From NCBI GenBank assembly GCA_012521345.1, contig JAAYMN010000060.1, positions 1 through 64,000 of the forward strand: a stretch of 64,000 bases of DNA. Reading direction: 5' to 3'. The translations under genes and the position numbers were made by a program. The DNA comes from Bacillota bacterium (GTDB lineage: Bacteria; Bacillota; Dethiobacteria; Dethiobacterales; Dethiobacteraceae). A model generated the notes under the pieces. The model worked only from the letters and a program-made list of their open reading frames with translations. It did no database searches and was not told where the DNA came from. This document shows positions 25,291-33,955 of the stretch, piece after piece (position 1 is the stretch's first letter; each line of letters opens with the position of its first letter).

Positions 25291-26100
25291 CTAGGCGAGC
25301 AAAAGCAGGCTGATCGCCATGATTAACATGCCGGCAGTGACACCGTAAATGGCTAGGTGGGCTTCCCCGTATTCACGCGCCGTCGGTAAAAGCTCATCCA
25401 GGGAAATGAAAACCATAATGCCTGCCACCAGGGCAAAAATGATGCCGGAGAGAACGTCGTTGTAAAAAGGCAGCAGGAAGAAATACCCGACCAAAGCTCC
25501 CACAGGTTCGGAAAGACCGGAGAGGAAAGAGAGCAGAAAAGCTTTCCGCCGGTTGCCGGTGGCCAGGTAAACGGGAACAAAGACGGCAATTCCCTCCGGT
25601 ATATTATGGACGGCGATTGCTACGGCAACGGCTATGCCGACGGAGGTATGCTCCAAAGCGGAAATAAAAGCGGCAAGGCCTTCAGGAAAGTTGTGCACAG
25701 CGATGGTTATGGCGGTAAAAAGCCCCACGCGCAGCATCCTGCTGTCCTCACCGGTTATACAGTCGGCACAGTTTTCAATTCTGTGGACTTCGTGAGGGTT
25801 GCCTGTTTCCGGCACCAGGCGGTCAATAACAGCTGCCAGCAAAATCCCGCCAAAGAAACCCGCGACGGCCGCCCAGGAGCCCGGTGTCCGTCCTAGGGCG
25901 GATGTCAGTTTCAGTTGTGCTTCCGGGAGGATCTCCAAAAAAGAAATATAAATCATCACGCCGCCCGATGCCCCCAGGGCGACGGAAAAAAAACGGGTAT
26001 TTGTCCTGCCTGTAAAATATGCCAGCAAACTGCCAATGCCGGTGGCCAGGCCGGCCAGCAGCGTAAGGCTGAAAGCAAAAAGCAAAGCCGATCCCTGCAT
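25291..26100 (-). CDS. zupT: ZIP-family metal transporter, ZupT-like
   Basis: Integral membrane importer of zinc and possibly iron or manganese, 269 residues, the length of ZupT. Eight helices are predicted. The metal-site motifs are VHNFPEGLAAF in helix 4 and VHNIPEGIAVFVP in helix 5, both with the His and Glu that line the transport path. The internal loop between helices 3 and 4 carries a CADC pair. The start ATG 26100 follows GGGAGGAATCTTG; the longer open frame upstream has no support. No Fur or Zur box was recognised. Confidence 0.92.
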   Translation of the reverse strand: MQGSALLFAFSLTLLAGLATGIGSLLAYFTGRTNTRFFSVALGASGGVMIYISFLEILPEAQLKLTSALGRTPGSWAAVAGFFGGILLAAVIDRLVPETGNPHEVHRIENCADCITGEDSRMLRVGLFTAITIAVHNFPEGLAAFISALEHTSVGIAVAVAIAVHNIPEGIAVFVPVYLATGNRRKAFLLSFLSGLSEPVGALVGYFFLLPFYNDVLSGIIFALVAGIMVFISLDELLPTAREYGEAHLAIYGVTAGMLIMAISLLLLA

Positions 26101-26283
26101 CAAGATTCCTCCCTTGCAAAACCAGATGCAATAATAACTTCGCCAGCAAGCCTTTTCCCTCCTCCTGCTCATGCTGGTATGACAAAAAGAGGAGGCTTTT
26201 CCGGGAATACCGAAAAAACTAGAATTTTCCCTGACACAAAAAGCATTTTGTCAAGTATAATCAGCAGTGGGGACAGGTCTGCC

Positions 26284-26310
26284 TGTAACCGTTTCGGCAG
26301 TAATGCGTTT
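26284..26310 (+). promoter_or_regulatory. Candidate ECF sigma promoter (autoregulation)
   Basis: TGTAAC at 26284-26289 and CGTTT at 26306-26310, separated by 16 bp, resemble the TGTAAC/CGT type read by ECF factors such as SigX and SigM. It sits 35 bases before the sigma gene start. A separate TATAAT at 26256-26261 could be a housekeeping -10. Confidence 0.55.
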
Positions 26311-26344
26311 TTATAATTGAGAGCAGAAAAGGAGTGCAGGACTG

Positions 26345-26911
26345 GTGACGGAAGCCGGAAAAGCAACTGATTCAGTTCACCAGAAAAAAGGTTCTGTGCC
26401 TGAGCTGGAATACCTGATGCGTCGTTACGGTGACCAGGTGGTGCGCCTTGCCTATTCCTATCTGCATGATGTGGAGGAAGCCAGGGACGCAGCGCAGGAT
26501 GTTTTTCTGCGTGTTTACCGTTTTCTTCCCAGATTCAGGGGAAAGGGCGTGCCCTATGCCTGGATTTATCGGGTGACGGTGAATCTCTGCCGTGACCGGC
26601 TGCGGAAAAAATGCCGATACCAGTGGCAGCTTTATGACGAACTTGAACTGCCCGCCGGTATTAATACTGAAAGCCAGGTATTATCAGGACTTGAGCAGGA
26701 AGAGCTTTTTGCGGCCGTTATGAACCTGCCGGTCGAATTCAGGGAAGTAATTATTCTTTATTACCTGCACCAGTGCGATGTGAAAGAGATTGCCCAAATC
26801 GTCGGGATCAGTAAATCCCTAGTAAAAACAAGGCTGTTCCGGGCCAGGCAGAAGCTGAAAACGCTTCTTCTGGAAAGCGGGGTGGTGGACGGTGCGGAAG
26901 AAAACATTTGA
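26345..26911 (+). CDS. ECF-type RNA polymerase sigma factor
   Basis: Alternative sigma factor of 188 residues. The region 2 core is DQVVRLAYSYLHDVEEARDAAQD followed by VFLRVYR (named here in two pieces), which binds core polymerase and the -10. Region 4 spans about 120-180, with LPVEFREVIILYYL and the helix-turn-helix IAQIVGISKSLVKTRLFRARQKL. The start is GTG 26345 with GGAG about ten bases upstream. It overlaps the next gene, which encodes a probable anti-sigma factor. A matching ECF promoter upstream suggests positive autoregulation. Confidence 0.92.
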   Translation: MTEAGKATDSVHQKKGSVPELEYLMRRYGDQVVRLAYSYLHDVEEARDAAQDVFLRVYRFLPRFRGKGVPYAWIYRVTVNLCRDRLRKKCRYQWQLYDELELPAGINTESQVLSGLEQEELFAAVMNLPVEFREVIILYYLHQCDVKEIAQIVGISKSLVKTRLFRARQKLKTLLLESGVVDGAEENI

Positions 26912-27548
26912 CGAGCTGCTGGAAAACCTCCCCCAGGCGCTGGCAAACAGCCTGAAAGATGTGACTTTCACGGAAAGCATGCGGCAAAACGTTTTTGCAC
27001 GCATCCGTGGAGAAGCGGCTTCCAGGCCTGTTTGGCGCAAGCGGCTGCCTGCCCTTGCCGCCGTATGCGCCCTGTTTGTCGTGTGTCTTGCCGGCCTGCT
27101 CCGGTTTGGCGGCCGGATTTCTCCGCAGGCAATGCAGGCAGCCCCTTACGGCTTTACGGAAGTGGAGGCACTTGACATTGACCTGGACGGGCAGGAACCG
27201 CTGGAGTTGGTAAACACCTGGCGTGTCCGCAAGGCGGGCAGCGATGAGATGCTTCTGGCATTAATCTGGGAGCGCGACTTGTCAGGGCAGTTGCGTGTTA
27301 TTTCCACGCATACGGTGGAAGGAACGGAGTTTTTACCCCTTTTAGTTTTAACTCCGTCTGCGAAGAGGGGAAATCTTGTCCTTGTTACTTCAACGGACGG
27401 CTCTGAACGCTACTATTACTGTATCCTGGGATTTGAAGGCGGCAAAGTTGTGGAATACAGGGATACTGATCCGTCGGCAGTCAAGCGTGTCTTTGGCTTT
27501 TCGCGGGAAATTGAACAGTTTATTCCCGTGCAAATAAAAGCAAAATAG
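26892..27548 (+). CDS. Probable membrane anti-sigma factor
   Basis: A 218-residue protein encoded in overlap with the sigma gene, the usual position of its cognate inhibitor. The cytosolic N-terminus (1-50) is helical and acidic; one membrane helix lies at about 53-72 (LPALAAVCALFVVCLAGLL); the rest is extracytoplasmic. I see no zinc-binding HxxxCxxC motif, so it is not a ZAS-type anti-sigma. The outer domain, with repeated beta strands, resembles no sensor family I can name. The start GTG at 26892 lies inside the sigma reading frame, 20 bases from its end. The role is inferred from position and topology. Confidence 0.68.
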   Translation: MRKKTFDELLENLPQALANSLKDVTFTESMRQNVFARIRGEAASRPVWRKRLPALAAVCALFVVCLAGLLRFGGRISPQAMQAAPYGFTEVEALDIDLDGQEPLELVNTWRVRKAGSDEMLLALIWERDLSGQLRVISTHTVEGTEFLPLLVLTPSAKRGNLVLVTSTDGSERYYYCILGFEGGKVVEYRDTDPSAVKRVFGFSREIEQFIPVQIKAK

Positions 27549-27583
27549 GAAAAACAAAAAAGCTTTATTCGGGAGGGACTTAC

Positions 27584-28756
27584 ATGGTGAAAAACAAAAA
27601 AAAGACCAAACTGGCACTCATCCTGCTTGTATCGCTGGCGATGCTGCTCTTGCCTTCCTTTGCGGCAGCCGCCGAAGGGGTTTTTATCGCGACAGAATAC
27701 CCGGGAATCACCGTGCGGGCCGGGGAAAGCTTAACCTTCCCGCTTGATGTGCACAACACAGGTTCACAAAACCAGATTGTTGCCTTAAAAGTAACCCGTG
27801 CACCCTCGGGCTGGGAGACTTCCCTGGAAGGCGGAGGCAAGAAAATAAACGAGATTTTTCTCAAGGCAGGAACCTATGAAGATGCGGATTTGCGCGTCCA
27901 AGTCCCGCAGGATGCGGCGGAGCAAGTTTATACCATTACCGTGGCCGCCTTCTCGGGCGACAGGGAACTGGCCGTGCTGAACCTTCATGTGGATGTCAGC
28001 AAGGCGCGGGCCGGCGAAGATGAGTTGACAGCCCAGTACTCCGAACTGAAAGGGTCGGGCAGCACCACTTTTAATTTTAAACTCAGCCTGAAAAATAACA
28101 GTGCAGAGGAGCAAACCTACAGTCTTGGCGCCGAATTGCCTTCAGGCTGGCAGATCACTTTTAAACCGTCTTATGAAGATCAGGAAGTTGCCAGCGTAAC
28201 AGTTAAAGAAGGTGAAACGAAAAACCTGGATGTGACTATCACGCCAGCTTCCAGCGTGGAAGCGGGAGAATATAAAATTCCCGTTGCTGCCACCAGCGCC
28301 GCCGGGTCGGTAACGGAAGAACTTACCGTCATTATCAGCGGGACTTATAAACTGAATTTTTCCGGCCAGGGAGGAATTTTAAGCACGGATGTAGTGGCCG
28401 GAAGCGAGAAAAAAATTACCATGGAAGTGAGCAATACCGGCAGCGCGCCCATTACCAACATTAACTTTACCGCCACGACCCCACAAGACTGGACGGTTAC
28501 CTTTGATGAGAAAACTATTGACCGGCTTGAACCCGGTGAAACTAAGCAGGTTACGGCCACCATTACCGCCAGCAGCAACGCCATTGCCGGCGATTACATG
28601 GTGACTATGCGGGCTAACGGCAAAGAAACGGGCAAAATGATCGAGTTCCGCGTTACTGTCAAAACATCCACCCTGTGGGGAATTATTGCCATTGTTATTA
28701 TTCTTGCAGTCTGCTACGGAGTTTACTGGGTTTTCCGTAAATACGGGAGGCGGTAG
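27584..28756 (+). CDS. Secreted, membrane-anchored NEW3-domain protein
   Basis: A 390-residue envelope protein. It has a signal peptide (about 1-29, cleavage near AAAAEG), three Ig-like NEW3 repeats (about 35-140, 150-245, 255-360), each with the VHNTG / LKNNS / VSNTG strand and a Pxx-GW-x-(V/I)-x-F/S strand, then a C-terminal helix (about 365-385) with a basic tail. Proteins of this type accompany ABC-2 transporters in Firmicutes and may act as their extracellular component. It is co-directional with the sigma pair and the ABC genes, with a 2-base gap to the ATPase. GGGAGGG precedes the ATG. Confidence 0.82.
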   Translation: MVKNKKKTKLALILLVSLAMLLLPSFAAAAEGVFIATEYPGITVRAGESLTFPLDVHNTGSQNQIVALKVTRAPSGWETSLEGGGKKINEIFLKAGTYEDADLRVQVPQDAAEQVYTITVAAFSGDRELAVLNLHVDVSKARAGEDELTAQYSELKGSGSTTFNFKLSLKNNSAEEQTYSLGAELPSGWQITFKPSYEDQEVASVTVKEGETKNLDVTITPASSVEAGEYKIPVAATSAAGSVTEELTVIISGTYKLNFSGQGGILSTDVVAGSEKKITMEVSNTGSAPITNINFTATTPQDWTVTFDEKTIDRLEPGETKQVTATITASSNAIAGDYMVTMRANGKETGKMIEFRVTVKTSTLWGIIAIVIILAVCYGVYWVFRKYGRR

Positions 28757-28758
28757 CC

Positions 28759-29757
28759 GTGGCTAAAGCTGCACAGGATTATCTGGTGACAACCAAAGGG
28801 CTGACAAAGCATTACGGCACGCTGGTTGCCGTGGACAACCTGAACCTGAAAGTAAAGAAGGGAACAATTTTCGGTCTTCTGGGGCCCAACGGCGCCGGCA
28901 AGACGACAACGATACTCATGCTTCTGGGGCTGACGGAACCCACTGCCGGCCAGGCTTTGATTGACGGCTGCGACCCGACGCGGGAGCCTCTGAAAGTAAA
29001 AGCCCGGACAGGTTATTTGCCCGATAATGTCGGTTTTTATCAGGATATGACCGGCTGGGAAAACCTTTATTATACGGCCGAGCTGAACGGGCTGCCGCAG
29101 GATGTGGCGAAAGAACGCATTGCCTGGGCGGTGGAACGCGTTGGGCTTGCAGATGCGATTAACCGTAAAGTGGGGGAATACTCACGCGGCATGCGCCAGC
29201 GCCTGGGAATTGCAGACCTGCTGGTCAAAGACCCGCCGCTGATTATTATGGACGAACCTACCCTGGGCATTGACCCGGAAGGGGTCAGGGAACTGCTGGC
29301 GCTTATCAAGACGTTGGCCAGGGAGGATGGACGCACCATCCTGCTGTCTTCCCACCTGCTGCACCAGGTGCAGGAAATATGTGATGAAGTAGGCATTTTC
29401 GTCAGGGGGAAAATGATCGCCTGCGGCACAGTGGACGACCTGGGGCGGCAGCTGGTGCAGGGGAAACGTTTCAGCCTGGAAATCGAAGCCGAGCCGCTGG
29501 ATGAAGGGCTGCTCAACCTCTGCCGCTCACAGCGCGGCGTGGTGGAACTGCAACAGGCAGGCACCAGGCTGACCCTTTTATGCAGCGAGGATATCCGGCC
29601 GCAGTTGACGAAAGAAATTGTTGCCGCCGGCTACAAGCTTCTGCACCTGACACTGCGAGGTTATTCGCTTGACGAAATTTACAGGCGTTATTTCACAAAG
29701 GAGGAGGGAAAAAATGGCCAAGCCGCAACTGCCACAAGTAAAGCCGCCCAGCATTGA
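28759..29757 (+). CDS. ABC transporter ATP-binding protein (ABC-2 type)
   Basis: Cytosolic ATPase of 332 residues. Walker A is GPNGAGKTT (about 42-50), the signature is YSRGMRQRLG, Walker B is LIIMDEPTLG, and the switch His is in LLSSHLL. About 90 residues after the ATPase core form the regulatory extension typical of multidrug or envelope-linked ABC-2 systems. The start is GTG 28759, two bases after the NEW3 gene. The last 44 bases overlap the permease gene. The substrate is unknown; linkage to an ECF sigma factor suggests a stress-induced envelope function. Confidence 0.9.
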   Translation: MAKAAQDYLVTTKGLTKHYGTLVAVDNLNLKVKKGTIFGLLGPNGAGKTTTILMLLGLTEPTAGQALIDGCDPTREPLKVKARTGYLPDNVGFYQDMTGWENLYYTAELNGLPQDVAKERIAWAVERVGLADAINRKVGEYSRGMRQRLGIADLLVKDPPLIIMDEPTLGIDPEGVRELLALIKTLAREDGRTILLSSHLLHQVQEICDEVGIFVRGKMIACGTVDDLGRQLVQGKRFSLEIEAEPLDEGLLNLCRSQRGVVELQQAGTRLTLLCSEDIRPQLTKEIVAAGYKLLHLTLRGYSLDEIYRRYFTKEEGKNGQAATATSKAAQH

Positions 29758-30706
29758 CAACCTGCTGCAGGCTAACAAGGGTCTAACTGCAGTGATCAAA
29801 AAGGAGATTTCCGACCATATCAGCGGCAAGCGGTTTCTTATCCTGGTAGCGCTGGTTGTCATTGCCTGTCTGGCTTCCCTTTATATTGCCGCTACCGCCA
29901 TCCGCGATGCGGGAACCGATAATTTTGCCTTTCTGAAAATGTTCACGGTGGCCGGCTCTAAGCTGCCCTTTTCCTTTACAGCGTTTGTTTCTTTCCTCGG
30001 GCCGCTCATCGGTCTGATTATGGGCTTTGATGCCATCAGCGGCGAAAGGGACAGGGGCACTTTGAGCCACGTACTGTCCCAGCCAATTTACCGGGACGCT
30101 CTGATCAACGGCAAGTTTATCGCCGGTGTTGCTGTCTTGGCCATGGTCATCTTTGGTCTGGGGCTGGTGACAGGCGCCCTGGGAATTCTAATTTTCGGTG
30201 TTCCTCCCACACTGAGTGAGTTTTTGCGCATTATAACTTTCCTGCTTTTAAGCGTTGTCTATATTTCCTTCTGGCTGGCGCTTTCCCTCCTTTTCTCCAT
30301 TGTTTTTCGCCAGACCACAACCTCGGCCCTGGCAGGCATTGCTCTCTGGCTTTTTTTCTCACTGTTTGCCATGTTCCTGGTGGGGATGATTGCAGATGCC
30401 ATCTTCCCTGTCACTGACAACAGTCCGGCAAGCCAGATTATAAAAAATGCCCGCCTAAACCAGTGGCTTGGACGACTCTGCCCCAACTACCTTTACGATG
30501 AGGCAACAGTCACCTTAATGAACCCGTCAGTCAGGGCCCTGGGTGTCGTGACCCTGGAACAGATCCTTGGCGCCATTGAAGCACCACTGACATATGGGCA
30601 GAGCCTTCTGCTCATCTGGCCGCATGTCGTCGGCCTTATTGCCGCAACGCTGATTTGCTTTGCCATTGCCTACTATCTCTTCATGCGCCAGGAGATACGC
30701 GCCTGA
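29714..30706 (+). CDS. ABC-2 type transporter permease
   Basis: Membrane component of 330 residues for the preceding ATPase. After a cytosolic N-terminus of about 45 residues come six hydrophobic segments. Between the second and third is the GPLIGLIMGFDAISGERDRGTL motif (named only to mark the site), which contains the ERDRGTL coupling signature of NosY-like ABC-2 permeases. The start ATG 29714 follows AAAGGAGGAGGG inside the ATPase frame, so expression is coupled. The operon ends at a strong terminator. Confidence 0.9.
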   Translation: MAKPQLPQVKPPSIDNLLQANKGLTAVIKKEISDHISGKRFLILVALVVIACLASLYIAATAIRDAGTDNFAFLKMFTVAGSKLPFSFTAFVSFLGPLIGLIMGFDAISGERDRGTLSHVLSQPIYRDALINGKFIAGVAVLAMVIFGLGLVTGALGILIFGVPPTLSEFLRIITFLLLSVVYISFWLALSLLFSIVFRQTTTSALAGIALWLFFSLFAMFLVGMIADAIFPVTDNSPASQIIKNARLNQWLGRLCPNYLYDEATVTLMNPSVRALGVVTLEQILGAIEAPLTYGQSLLLIWPHVVGLIAATLICFAIAYYLFMRQEIRA

Positions 30707-30771
30707 TTGGAAACCTGCCTCTTCCCTTGGGCCGTGTCTGTGCCTTATCGACTGAACAGAAACTATGTTGG

Positions 30772-30806
30772 CAGAGGCCTGCATAAATGCCGGCCTCTGT
30801 TTTTTA
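30772..30806 (+). terminator. Intrinsic terminator of the ECF sigma-ABC operon
   Basis: CAGAGGCC (30772-30779) pairs with GGCCTCTG (30792-30799), followed by a T7 tract. Confidence 0.9.
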
Positions 30807-30917
30807 TACTGCAGAAAAACAACACGTCGGCACAAACCGCATCCTTGCGGTATGAAAGCCAGGTTTTTAAGTAAGCAAAAAGAGGCGGATGAGGGAGGGA
30901 CGCAACAGGCAGGTTTA

Positions 30918-30926
30918 TGTTATAAT
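30918..30926 (+). promoter_or_regulatory. Extended -10 promoter before glycyl radical enzyme
   Basis: TGT then TATAAT at 30921-30926 forms an extended -10 (TG one base upstream of the hexamer). No good -35 is visible. It lies 72 bases before the GTG start, within an otherwise empty 290-base interval. Confidence 0.5.
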
Positions 30927-30997
30927 GAAGGAAAAGAAGCGGCGGCGGAGAAAAAGGATGAGGACGGTTATCAGCGGAAAAGAGGAGGAAAGAGAAA

Positions 30998-33406
30998 GTG
31001 TTTGTCTTAAGCCCGGTTTCACCCAGAGTGCAACGCCTCAGGGAACGCTACAGAAATACAATTCCCAGCCTGGATGCGGAACGGACAAAAATTATTACCG
31101 AATATTATCAGAAAAGTATGAATGAAGTGCCTATTATACGCAGGGCCAAGGCACTCTATGAAATCCTGTCGAAAATGACTGTCAGAGTGGAAGAGGACGA
31201 ACTGATCGTCGGCAACGTGGGCAAGCATTTCCGCGGCTGCCTGCTTTGGGCCGAATACAACGGCCTTTCCTGGCTGAAAAAGGAACTGGAAGACGGCACC
31301 TTTGACAAGCGGGATACAACTACGGGCGTCATGAAGCTCAGGCAGGAAGACAGGGATTATTTAATGTCGGTGGTTGATTTTTGGGAGGAAAACGGCATTG
31401 GCGCCAAACTGCAGGCCGCCATGCCGGAAGAACTGGAGCAGTTGGCTACGGCGGACGTCCTGCCCCATACCACAGGTCTTAAATATACCGTTCCGCACGG
31501 CCATTTCAACGCCAACTACCGCAAGGCGGTGGAAAAAGGCTTTGGCGCCATTAGGCAGGAAGCACTGGAGAAACTGGAAAAAATGAAAGGCTACCTCCCC
31601 GGCAAGGATGCGGAAAAATACTTCTTTTACCGTGCCGTGGTGATTTCCTGCGACGCCGTTATTCTTTTCAGCAAGCGTTTTGCCGCCGAGTGCCGCCGCC
31701 AGGCGGAGCTGACGCAGGACGAAAAAAGGCGAGCCGAGCTGTTAAAAATGGCGGACTCCCTGGACTGGATCATGGAACATCCCGCCCGCACTTTCCACGA
31801 AGCGCTGCAAGTGGTTTATCTCTACCACCTGGCAATTCATATCGAGGGCAACTATCTGGGCCTCTGTCTGGGGAGGGTGGACCAGCATGTCGGAGACTAC
31901 CTTGAAGCCGACCTGGCCGCCGGCCGCATCACCCTGGAAGAGGCGCAGGAACTGGTAGACTGCTTTTGCCTGAAAGTGGGGGACATCTTTATGTCCGGCC
32001 CCGCCGCCATGACCCACTTCCTGGGCTCCTACAGCGACAATATGCGCATTACCATCGGCGGCCGCAAGCCGGACGGCAGCGATGCCACCAACAAGGTTAC
32101 CTACATGTTTTTACAGTCGGCGGCGCGGCTGAAGCTGCATGACCCCACCTTCTCCCTGGGGCTGCATAAGGATTCGCCCCCGGAACTGTGGGAAGCCGGC
32201 ATTGAAGTATCGAAGCTGGTGGGAGGGATTCCCACCCTGGAGAATACGGATCTGATTATTGACATCCTGCACAAGCGCGGCCTTGCCCTGGAGGACGCCC
32301 GCAACTACTGCGTGGTGGGCTGCGTGGAAATCACAGGCTCCGGCTGTGAATTCGCCAACCCTTCCGGGCCGTTTTCGCGCACGCACCTGAATATTGCCAA
32401 TGTGGTGCTGCAGGCCATTAACGACGGGAAAAACCCCTTTAACGGCAAGCAGGGCGGCTTGCACACGGGCTACCTCTATGAAATGGAAAGCTTTGACGAG
32501 GTAAAGGCCGCTTTTGCCAAGCAGCTGGAATACTTTATGAACTGGCACTTTACGCTGAACAACATTGCGGAATACATCGGCAACCCCCTGGTACCGGTGC
32601 CCATTGCTTCCGCCACCATGGACGGCTGCATGGAAAGCGGCCGCGACATGATGCTGGGAGGCGCCAAGTACAATTCCACAGGCAGCGCCTGTATCGGCAT
32701 TGCCACTGCCATTGACAGCCTTGTCGCCATTAAATACCTTGTTTATGACAAAAAGATCTGCACTGCCCGCGAGCTGTATGACGCCATCATGGCCAACTGG
32801 GAAGGGTATGAGCTTTTGAGGGAGCGTGCCCGCAATGAAGTGCCCTACTTTGGCAACGGTGATCCTTATGCCGATGAGATTGCCTCCTGGGTGTCCGACC
32901 TCTTTACCACGAGAATTAATAATTACATCGGTCCCCGCGGCATCCACAGGGCCGGCATCTATTCCGCCGGCGCCAATGTCCAGCAGGGCTACCTCACTTA
33001 TGCCACCCCCAACGGTAGGAAAGCGGGCGAGCCGGTCTCCGATGCCGCTTCTCCCACCCAGGGCGCGGACAAAAACGGCCCCACCGGCGTAATTGCCTCC
33101 AACATTGCCCTCCACCCCTACAATTACGGCAACGGGCTGCAATTCAACATGAGATTCCACCCGTCCAGTGTGGAAGGTGAAGAAGGGACGGCCAAACTGA
33201 AGCAACTGGTGGAAACCTTCTTTGAGCTGGGCGGCATGCAGCTCCAGTATAATGTTGTCAGCGCCGACACACTGCGCAAGGCGCAGGCCAACCCGGAGGA
33301 ATACCGCGACCTTGTCGTCCGCGTTGCCGGCTTCTCCGCCTATTTCGTCGAGCTTTACAAGGACCTGCAGGATGACATCATCCGGCGGACCGAAAACTAT
33401 GTATGA
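30998..33406 (+). CDS. Glycyl radical enzyme (pyruvate formate-lyase-like family), substrate unknown
   Basis: An 802-residue oxygen-sensitive enzyme. The C-terminal radical loop is RVAGFSAYF, with the radical glycine at Gly778. The catalytic thiyl motif is GCVE, with Cys442 and Glu444, as in the dehydratase and C-N or C-S lyase branch (glycerol, propanediol, choline, hydroxyproline or isethionate enzymes) rather than true PFL, which has two adjacent Cys. Downstream of GCVE the sequence is ITGSG, not the usual P-x-G type, and another Cys lies at 438. Both suggest an unassigned substrate. The start is GTG 30998 behind AGAGGAGG. No activating radical SAM enzyme lies beside it, so activation must be supplied from elsewhere. 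Confidence 0.9.
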   Translation: MFVLSPVSPRVQRLRERYRNTIPSLDAERTKIITEYYQKSMNEVPIIRRAKALYEILSKMTVRVEEDELIVGNVGKHFRGCLLWAEYNGLSWLKKELEDGTFDKRDTTTGVMKLRQEDRDYLMSVVDFWEENGIGAKLQAAMPEELEQLATADVLPHTTGLKYTVPHGHFNANYRKAVEKGFGAIRQEALEKLEKMKGYLPGKDAEKYFFYRAVVISCDAVILFSKRFAAECRRQAELTQDEKRRAELLKMADSLDWIMEHPARTFHEALQVVYLYHLAIHIEGNYLGLCLGRVDQHVGDYLEADLAAGRITLEEAQELVDCFCLKVGDIFMSGPAAMTHFLGSYSDNMRITIGGRKPDGSDATNKVTYMFLQSAARLKLHDPTFSLGLHKDSPPELWEAGIEVSKLVGGIPTLENTDLIIDILHKRGLALEDARNYCVVGCVEITGSGCEFANPSGPFSRTHLNIANVVLQAINDGKNPFNGKQGGLHTGYLYEMESFDEVKAAFAKQLEYFMNWHFTLNNIAEYIGNPLVPVPIASATMDGCMESGRDMMLGGAKYNSTGSACIGIATAIDSLVAIKYLVYDKKICTARELYDAIMANWEGYELLRERARNEVPYFGNGDPYADEIASWVSDLFTTRINNYIGPRGIHRAGIYSAGANVQQGYLTYATPNGRKAGEPVSDAASPTQGADKNGPTGVIASNIALHPYNYGNGLQFNMRFHPSSVEGEEGTAKLKQLVETFFELGGMQLQYNVVSADTLRKAQANPEEYRDLVVRVAGFSAYFVELYKDLQDDIIRRTENYV

Positions 33407-33423
33407 AACCCTGGGCTGCAGAC

Positions 33424-33455
33424 ATGGACCCTTTTCCATATGGGGTCCATTTTTT
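33424..33455 (+). terminator. Intrinsic terminator after glycyl radical enzyme
   Basis: ATGGACCC (33424-33431) pairs with GGGTCCAT (33443-33450), followed by a T tract. Confidence 0.85.
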
Positions 33456-33458
33456 GTC

Positions 33459-33776
33459 ATTAGTGAAAAAATACAGCAGATTATCCAAAATTATGATAAA
33501 ATGTATGTTAATGAAAACCATTTATGTTTTAACAACTTATTTGTAAGGAAATAGAAAAGCTCCGGGTAATTCGCAATCAAATTGTCCATAAGGGCGGTTT
33601 CATCAGCTCAAAAAGGATTCTTCATAAGGGAAAGATTGCTGATAATAACTTGTACCATAGCCCTAATACTGAACTTCCGGGAATTTTTATATTTGCCAAC
33701 ACAAAAAAAAGGTGAAGAGAGCATTTTAAAACTTGTAAAAGAAGTAGTCGATCTCCTGGGCAAAATGCAAGCCTAA
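33459..33776 (+). pseudogene. Frameshifted remnant of a HEPN-like protein
   Basis: An AT-rich stretch that reads as one protein only if two frameshifts are bridged. Frame A gives a segment ending NENHLCFNNLF (to about 33544). Frame B continues KEIEKLRVIRNQIVHKGG, then a section ending FIFANTKK (to about 33710). Frame C, after an A-run at about 33703-33711, gives GEESILKLVKEVVDLLGKMQA and a TAA at 33774-33776. The RNQIVH core fits the R-x4-6-H pattern of HEPN RNase or abortive-infection proteins. No start or N-terminus is evident, so this is the decayed C-terminal part of a probably acquired gene. The remainder to 33955 holds nothing recognisable. Confidence 0.6.
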
Positions 33777-33955
33777 AATAAGAGTTCAATCTTTGCCTAA
33801 GTAATCTAGGGTGAAATTTAGGATAGATCTGGGAAAGATTACCTGATTCTTTTACATTATAAAAAAGCTCCCCCTTGTGCAGTCCTGTTTTGATTGTTCC
33901 AGGTATCTGCGCAAAGGGGAGCATCTTGCCGTTTCGGCCAATTTTTTACACCTGC

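Noticed and set aside
30765-31125. Short frames before the glycyl radical enzyme as an activase gene
   Set aside because: No CxxxCxxC motif; they are lysine/arginine-rich chance frames in the leader.
32111-33460. Long minus-strand open frame of 449 codons
   Set aside because: It lies entirely antisense to the glycyl radical enzyme, has no ribosome site and reads as low-complexity shadow sequence.
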